From DAOVFN01 sp964484305 (lineage in GTDB: Archaea > Aenigmatarchaeota > Aenigmatarchaeia > QMZP01): 25,738 bases of DNA. Below, in pieces: positions 22,522-25,738 of this stretch (positions are counted from its first letter, which is position 1; each line of letters opens with the position of its first letter). The translations under genes were made by a program, and so were the position numbers. The stretch spans positions 1 through 25,738 of the forward strand of contig CAZAEI010000015.1 in the NCBI GenBank assembly GCA_964484305.1, written 5' to 3'. The notes below the pieces were generated by a model. It was not told the DNA's origin, searched no databases, and saw nothing but the letters and a program-made list of their open reading frames with translations.

Positions 22522-22560
22522 GCAAACCAAATCCAAGCAGAGATTGTTTATTTGGTTTAC
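22522..22560. terminator. Inverted repeat between convergent genes
   Basis: AAACCAAAT (22524-22532) pairs with ATTTGGTTT (22550-22558), and one more pair forms outside after a single mismatch. The loop is 17 nt. Its position between the convergent ends of the FAD oxidoreductase and the wHTH gene suits a two-way transcription end, though a chance palindrome in AT-rich DNA is possible. Confidence 0.4.
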
Positions 22561-23120
22561 TATAGCAAGGTCGGTGGGTTCATCCTTCTCGCAATCAGGT
22601 ATCCGAGTGAGATGCCGAATATGGCTGTGAAGACGGCTATGCCCAGGATGTGGGTATAGGGAATCACTGGTATAAGTGGTGCCGTGGCCTGGGTGCCTGC
22701 CATGGGGGCGGCCTCCCCGATGGCATCCTTTCCGGCCTCCATCAACCCTCCACCGCGGGCCGCCAAGGGGGCCGCATATGAGAGGGTGCTCTTGAAGAGG
22801 TCCCATGTGGTGAAGACAAGGGCAAAGAGAGAGAGGCCCAGGATTATATAAACCCTGCTTCCCTCGGGGTGGAGGATTTCCCGGCCCTTATGGGTGAGCT
22901 CATAGTACTTCCACTTGTGGCCGTCATCTATCTGCACGACCAGGTCTGCCCTGGAGAGGTTGTCCATGTGCTCCTTTATGGTAGAGGGTGACATCCCGAA
23001 CTGCTTGGCCAGCTCGGTGAGCATCTTCCTCCGCCTGTCCAGGCTCTTGAGAATCTCAACCCTGGTCCTCGAGGCCAGGGTCCTGAAAGCCTCCCTGTCA
23101 AGGGTTATCTTCTCCTCCAT
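22560..23120 (-). CDS. Membrane-tethered ArsR-like winged-HTH regulator
   Basis: This 186-residue protein starts with an ArsR/HTH_20-like winged helix (about 5-85): FRTLASRTRVEILKSLDRRR, ELAKQFGMSPSTIKEHMDNL, then a wing with HKWKYYELTHKGREIL. Two membrane helices follow, at about 92-112 (VYIILGLSLFALVFTTWDLF) and near the C-terminus (THILGIAVFTAIFGISLGYL). Between them is an Ala/Gly/Pro-rich loop that would face outside. The C-terminus is basic. Such one-component regulators fixed in the membrane are seen in archaea; the signal is unknown. ATG 23120 is taken as the start, with an upstream GTG at 23129 as the alternative. Neighbouring small membrane proteins and ferritin-like genes are candidate targets (inference). 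Confidence 0.82.
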   Translation of the reverse strand: MEEKITLDREAFRTLASRTRVEILKSLDRRRKMLTELAKQFGMSPSTIKEHMDNLSRADLVVQIDDGHKWKYYELTHKGREILHPEGSRVYIILGLSLFALVFTTWDLFKSTLSYAAPLAARGGGLMEAGKDAIGEAAPMAGTQATAPLIPVIPYTHILGIAVFTAIFGISLGYLIARRMNPPTLL

Positions 23121-23162
23121 GATTATCACACGGCCAATAGTTACATGCGTTCCTGCAGGGTT

Positions 23163-23297
23163 TTAATGGGGAAGGGCTGGGAAGGCCTGCGCTGAGACAT
23201 TGTTGGAACTGAGGAATATAAATATCACGAAAAAAGCGAGAAGGATTGTTGCGGTTATCATCAGTCTCAGGGTTGCATTGTCCCTTTTTCCAGGCAT
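23163..23297 (-). CDS. Possible 44-residue single-span membrane protein
   Basis: A short frame starting at ATG 23297 encodes MPGKRDNATLRLM, a 20-residue hydrophobic helix (ITATILLAFFVIFIFLSS) and a short polar end. An in-frame ATG at 23345 would lengthen it by 16 residues. TTAATATATT lies just upstream of ATG 23297, closer than usual for a TATA box. It stops 33 nt before the GTG of the wHTH gene on the same strand. The composition is like a real membrane peptide, but the call rests on hydrophobicity alone. Confidence 0.35.
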   Translation of the reverse strand: MPGKRDNATLRLMITATILLAFFVIFIFLSSNNVSAQAFPALPH

Positions 23298-23380
23298 GCT
23301 ATCACTGAATATATTAACTACTAATAACCTGATATGGGTTTCCATTTGTTTCGGTTCTGGCCGAAACCCGCCTGATTTTG

Positions 23381-23569
23381 CTATTTCCTGAAGGCCGCGT
23401 AGGCGGGCTTGATGGCAAACAGGATGAACAGGGCAAATAGCCAGAGCTCGTATCCCTTCAGGTAGTCTGCCAGGTAGAGTGCCAGGGTCATGCCAAAGAA
23501 CATGGCAGAGATCTTGACCATAGCAATGTCCGCCACACTGAGCCTTCTCAGCCTTTCTGTCAGGTTCAT
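23381..23569 (-). CDS. Small two-helix membrane protein
   Basis: This 62-residue protein has an amphipathic basic start (MNLTERLRRLSVADIAMVK) and two hydrophobic helices, at about 20-38 and 42-56 (LWLFALFILFAIKPAY). No family is recognised. A TATA-like TCTATTTATC (about 23588-23597 on this strand) lies about 25 nt before the ATG, so the transcript is probably leaderless. The 46-nt divergent gap to the first ferritin-like gene suggests possible co-regulation. Confidence 0.6.
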   Translation of the reverse strand: MNLTERLRRLSVADIAMVKISAMFFGMTLALYLADYLKGYELWLFALFILFAIKPAYAAFRK

Positions 23570-23615
23570 ATATATAATTCAGCCCGAATAGATAAATAGA
23601 AGGTGGGTCTTGCAC

Positions 23616-23855
23616 ATGATAGGCAAGGATGAAATCACCAGGCTCCTGAGGGATGCCTCGGACCTTGAAAATGGGATCGTTGGATTTCTCACAAAATACG
23701 TGGAGGAGTACTTTGACTGGTCAGGCTTCCCTCTGGACAGGGTTTCGGAGGCAAAGGGATTCATCCAGAGGATGAGAGCGGATTCCGAGAGGCACAACAG
23801 AACAGTTGAGGGGCTCATTTCATGGATTTCTGAAAGGAGGGAGAATGAGCTCTAA
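23616..23855 (+). CDS. Half-size ferritin-like helical protein, N-terminal half
   Basis: This 79-residue protein is predicted to form two long helices, like the first half of a rubrerythrin/ferritin bundle. Helix 1 carries a Glu at the usual ligand position (ASDLENGIVGFLTKYVEEYF). Helix 2 carries ADSERHNRTVEGL, where the usual E-x-x-H is S-x-x-H. ATG 23616 is chosen; a TTG six bases upstream is in frame. A TATA-like ATAGATAAAT at about 23588-23597 is some 25 nt upstream. The next gene, which encodes the other two helices, begins inside its last codons (11-nt overlap), so the products are probably made together and may pair. Metal binding is uncertain because of the changed ligand. Confidence 0.6.
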   Translation: MIGKDEITRLLRDASDLENGIVGFLTKYVEEYFDWSGFPLDRVSEAKGFIQRMRADSERHNRTVEGLISWISERRENEL

Positions 23856-24060
23856 GGCCCGGATTCCCAGAGTGCAGGTTCTGAAGGCAGAGTTCCAGAT
23901 GATGCTTTCAAAGGAGACCGATCTGATGGACCTCTACAGCAGGATTCTCGAGAGGGTAGAGAACCATCACGTACGCAGGGGGATAGAGGCTATCAGGGAC
24001 GATCAGATAAGGCACATGGGATATGTGGAGATAATGCTGAGCCTCCTGGGCATTGAATAG
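23845..24060 (+). CDS. Half-size ferritin-like helical protein, C-terminal half
   Basis: This 71-residue protein has two helices that resemble helices 3 and 4 of a ferritin-like bundle: LSKETDLMDLYSRILERVEN with the ligand Glu, and AIRDDQIRHMGYVEIMLSLL with the His. The residue three before the His is Gln instead of Glu. The upstream GGAGGG, ending 3-4 nt before ATG 23845, and the 11-nt overlap with the preceding gene indicate coupled expression. Together the two products (79 and 71 residues) add up to one ordinary ferritin-like domain. I infer a heteromeric four-helix bundle; the function is unknown and a full dinuclear iron site is not certain. Confidence 0.6.
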   Translation: MSSKARIPRVQVLKAEFQMMLSKETDLMDLYSRILERVENHHVRRGIEAIRDDQIRHMGYVEIMLSLLGIE

Positions 24061-24121
24061 TGAAATGAGTGGATGTCTCGCGGCGCCTTGCAGAAACAAG
24101 ACATTGTTTCCTGAAATCATG

Positions 24122-24667
24122 TTAAATCTGCATCCTGAAAAAGGTTATGCTCTCGTATATTCCTTCCAGGAGCTGGTAGTGGGTCCTCTCCCAGTCAGCA
24201 AGCCTGAGGAAGAACTTCTTGCCTCCACTCTCCCTGATGTGGCGGGCAAACTTCTCATAGAATTCAATCAAATCCTTCTCTGTTCTGAGCGCGTTGAGAA
24301 TAATCGTTACGTCACCCGCCTCCCTTACCTCCTTCCCGGTCTTGCCCTTGAAGGCCCTGAGGTCCTCAAGCACGCTGTGGAGTATCTTGGGGCTTTCCGA
24401 GGCATCTATCCAGACCCCCCTCTTCTTGAGGGAATTCTGAAGCTCCATTAGGAGGGCTATGTGCCTGTCCTCCTCACCCGCCAGGAACTCTATGAACCTC
24501 TTTATCTCTATGTTCTGAATCTTCCTGGCGTTGCGGGCATAGAATGAGCGACCCTTCCTTTCAACCTCAAGGGCTATCTCAATGCCCCTTGAAACATTGA
24601 GGTTCCTTGCGGTCAGGTCTATCCTGAACTCCCTCTCAAAGGCCGTTTTATCGTTCCTTCCTTGCAT
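24122..24667 (-). CDS. Rubrerythrin-like diiron ferritin-family protein
   Basis: This 181-residue protein has a complete set of diiron ligands in a four-helix bundle. Helix 1 has Glu in IALEVERKGRSFYARNA, helix 2 has E-x-x-H in LAGEEDRHIALLMEL, helix 3 has Glu in RTEKDLIEFYEKFA, and helix 4 has E-x-x-H in LADWERTHYQLLEGI. It has no rubredoxin domain, so it would need an outside electron donor. The nearby rubredoxin-containing gene on the other strand is a candidate. Likely roles are peroxide reduction or iron handling in an anaerobe. TATA-like sequences at about 24690-24708 lie between the two divergent genes and probably serve both. Confidence 0.83.
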   Translation of the reverse strand: MQGRNDKTAFEREFRIDLTARNLNVSRGIEIALEVERKGRSFYARNARKIQNIEIKRFIEFLAGEEDRHIALLMELQNSLKKRGVWIDASESPKILHSVLEDLRAFKGKTGKEVREAGDVTIILNALRTEKDLIEFYEKFARHIRESGGKKFFLRLADWERTHYQLLEGIYESITFFRMQI

Positions 24668-24698
24668 CGCTTAATATTCTTCTGGGGGGATTAAAAGC

Positions 24699-24811
24699 TT
24701 TTATAAGTTACAGCCAACACTTGAAGGTGGCGCCATTGTCTGACCTTCCCCAACACGGCCCGCTGTCCCCCTTCGGGAAGGGGCTGAGCCTCTCTGGGTC
24801 AGGAAGGAGGG
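24699..24811 (+). promoter_or_regulatory. Promoter and structured leader of the rubredoxin-rubrerythrin gene
   Basis: A TATA box (TTTTATAAGT, about 24700-24709) predicts a start near 24730, on the 8-bp palindrome TGGCGCCA (24728-24735). The leader can form CTGACC (24740-24745) with GGTCAG (24797-24802) around a strong hairpin, CCCCTT-CGGG-AAGGGG (24768-24783). The closing helix touches the Shine-Dalgarno tract GGAAGGAGGG (24802-24811), so it could limit ribosome access. CCTTCC (24744-24749) can also pair directly with GGAAGG of that tract. Confidence 0.45.
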
Positions 24812-24841
24812 ATTACGCAAAGGGTCCAAGTCTTCAGGTGC

Positions 24842-25459
24842 ATGATATGCGGAGAGCCCTGTATAGGCTTTGAGAGGCCGACAAACTGCCCCTTCTGCGG
24901 GGCGCACGAGAAATATCTCGTTCCCTCAGAGGACTGGAGGGATACAAACAAGGTCGAGCTCACAGAGGATTCCAGAAAGAACCTCGAGGCCTCCATGGAG
25001 CTTGAGATAGGCAATGCTGAGTTCTACCTCTGTGTATCAAGGGCGTCCAGGGACGATGAAACCAGGGCCATGTTCAAGGCCCTGTCCGGAGTGGAGGCAG
25101 AGCACGCATCCACGATAAGCAAGATTCTCAGGGCAGAGGAGCCCGCCATAGAGCTCAGGAAGGATATATGCTCCACAGATGACAGGGACACGCTGGAGGA
25201 GGCTGACAGGAGGGAGAACAGGGCTGTCAGGCTATACGGCGAATTCCTCAGGCAGGCCACCGAACCAAGGGTGAGGGAGCTGTTCACCGCGCTTATAGAG
25301 ATAGAGAGCGACCACATAGACCTGGTGAACAAGGAGATATCGTCCCCGGAAGAGGCAAGCGAAAAACCCGAGGAAGGCCCCTCAGGGAATGAGGAACTCA
25401 GCAGACTCGACAGGGACGAGACAAACTTCTACGACTCATACAAAATACACGAGGACTAG
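24842..25459 (+). CDS. Reverse-type rubrerythrin: N-terminal rubredoxin-like knot plus diiron domain
   Basis: From ATG 24842 the protein has 205 residues. A rubredoxin-like metal site, CxxC...CPFCG, is followed by a ferritin-like bundle (about 45-165) with Glu in MELEIGNAEFYLC, E-x-x-H in SGVEAEHASTI, Glu in RRENRAVRLYGEFL and E-x-x-H in IEIESDHIDLV. An acidic C-terminal tail follows. Rubrerythrins reduce hydrogen peroxide with electrons from the rubredoxin site. The first Cys of the knot is encoded by TGC 24839-24841, directly before this ATG, in a frame open back to 24788. A Shine-Dalgarno tract lies at 24802-24811. Translation therefore probably begins near 24812 at a non-ATG codon (ATT or ACG), giving ten or so extra residues. 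Confidence 0.82.
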   Translation: MICGEPCIGFERPTNCPFCGAHEKYLVPSEDWRDTNKVELTEDSRKNLEASMELEIGNAEFYLCVSRASRDDETRAMFKALSGVEAEHASTISKILRAEEPAIELRKDICSTDDRDTLEEADRRENRAVRLYGEFLRQATEPRVRELFTALIEIESDHIDLVNKEISSPEEASEKPEEGPSGNEELSRLDRDETNFYDSYKIHED

Positions 25460-25512
25460 CCATAAAGGTTTTTATGGAAGCGAGCGGAACGTAGTGGAGC
25501 GAAGCTCCTTTT
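25460..25512 (+). terminator. Tandem terminator-like hairpins after the rubrerythrin gene
   Basis: CCATAAA-GGTT-TTTATGG (25460-25477) begins within one base of the stop codon. GGAGC-GAA-GCTCC followed by TTTT (25496-25512) is a second stem with a short U-run. Both are consistent with transcript 3'-end formation. Confidence 0.5.
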
Positions 25513-25738
25513 GGCTTAAACCTTTACACCTTTCTTACGGAAGCTGTCGCTTTCTCAAGAAACGTGTACGAAAGAATATGAAGAACCTTCTTTCTTGGCC
25601 TTCTGTAAAGGCTTATATGGAGGAGGTGGGGCAGGCCACCATAAGGCAGCCCGCCCCAAAAGGTAGAATGAATATTTGTCACTATAGAATAGTTAAATTA
25701 CTAGTATTTAAAGCTTTCGGTTGTCGGGGCTTTGTGTA
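25513..25738. other. Gene-free end region with several stems; possible structured RNA
   Basis: No open frame of note is present. CCTTTACA (25521-25528) pairs with TGTAAAGG (25604-25611) around smaller stems such as TTTCT-CA-AGAAA. A GC-rich hairpin (25628-25636 with 25649-25657, one mismatch) follows. TATA-like AGTATTTAAAG at about 25703-25713 could serve a gene beyond the window or, read on the other strand, an RNA in this region. I could not match it to RNase P, SRP or 5S RNA. Confidence 0.35.

Larger units (their letters stand above)
20537..22526. repeat. 12-bp direct repeats flanking the AT-rich two-gene cassette
   Basis: ACAACTAGCAAA occurs at 20537-20548 and again at 22515-22526. The copies sit in the two intergenic regions on either side of the unknown gene and the FAD oxidoreductase. 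They could be a footprint of insertion or chance in AT-rich DNA. No integrase, transposase or terminal inverted repeats were found. Confidence 0.4.

Noticed and set aside
20537..22526. Insertion sequence or integrated element
   Set aside because: No transposase, integrase or terminal inverted repeats accompany the 12-bp direct repeats, so only a possible scar is reported.
24053..24451. 132-codon plus-strand frame
   Set aside because: It is antisense to the rubrerythrin-like gene, which has all its diiron ligands.
25460..25738. RNase P, SRP or 5S RNA at the window end
   Set aside because: None of the conserved core motifs of these RNAs could be found by eye.

Overview
The window comes from an archaeon. 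Most genes have an archaeal TATA box 22-28 nt upstream of the start codon, and many transcripts look leaderless. The first gene is a tRNA with two bulge-helix-bulge introns. The gene set is archaeal: a UPF0200 kinase, a DUF357 protein, class-III-signal pilin-like proteins, a COG2231 glycosylase, a wHTH-MNT/HEPN pair, and long secreted CARDB/NEW3-type proteins with a C-terminal membrane anchor. Arginine is mostly AGG and isoleucine often ATA. The paired pilin-like proteins, the Cys-rich surface modules and the noncanonical tRNA intron recall DPANN or Altiarchaeota-type genomes. This is an impression, and the sequence alone does not settle the phylum.

Layout. 1-279 (-) is tRNA-Thr(UGU), with introns at 37/38 and in the T loop. 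313-2348 holds a P-loop kinase, a small membrane protein, a convergent gap with a duplicated hairpin repeat, and a two-gene pilin-like operon. 2429-7552 is a signalling block: a PAS protein, three tandem PF04392-type lipoprotein substrate-binding proteins (SBPs), and a dCACHE-HAMP membrane protein. It contains no permease, ATPase or histidine kinase. The PAS and HAMP proteins end in nearly the same tail. 7688-9742 carries a TrkH-type K+ transporter and a DNA glycosylase. 9747-10773 is a wHTH-nucleotidyltransferase/HEPN pair behind two perfect palindromic operators. 10781-13530 holds DUF357 and a PEP-synthase homologue in which several conserved active-site residues are changed. 13607-18387 encodes two large surface proteins. 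18656-20476 is a carbamate kinase-ornithine carbamoyltransferase operon. 20477-22559 is an AT-rich segment with an unknown gene coupled to an FAD oxidoreductase, flanked by a 12-bp direct repeat. 22560-25459 has a membrane-tethered wHTH regulator, small membrane proteins and four ferritin-like or rubrerythrin-like genes, two of which look like the halves of one split four-helix bundle. 25460-25738 has no gene but contains several hairpins.

How the genes may work together. The 2.4-7.6 kb block is best read as an extracellular ligand-sensing array (inference). The arcC-argF pair can make ATP from citrulline, although no arginine deiminase is present here. The last 3 kb looks like an oxygen/iron stress island. 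The strongest unusual items are the doubly interrupted tRNA, the SBP/sensor block with its shared tail and gene-conversion footprint, the split ferritin-like pair, and the rubrerythrin gene whose first zinc cysteine lies upstream of its first ATG.
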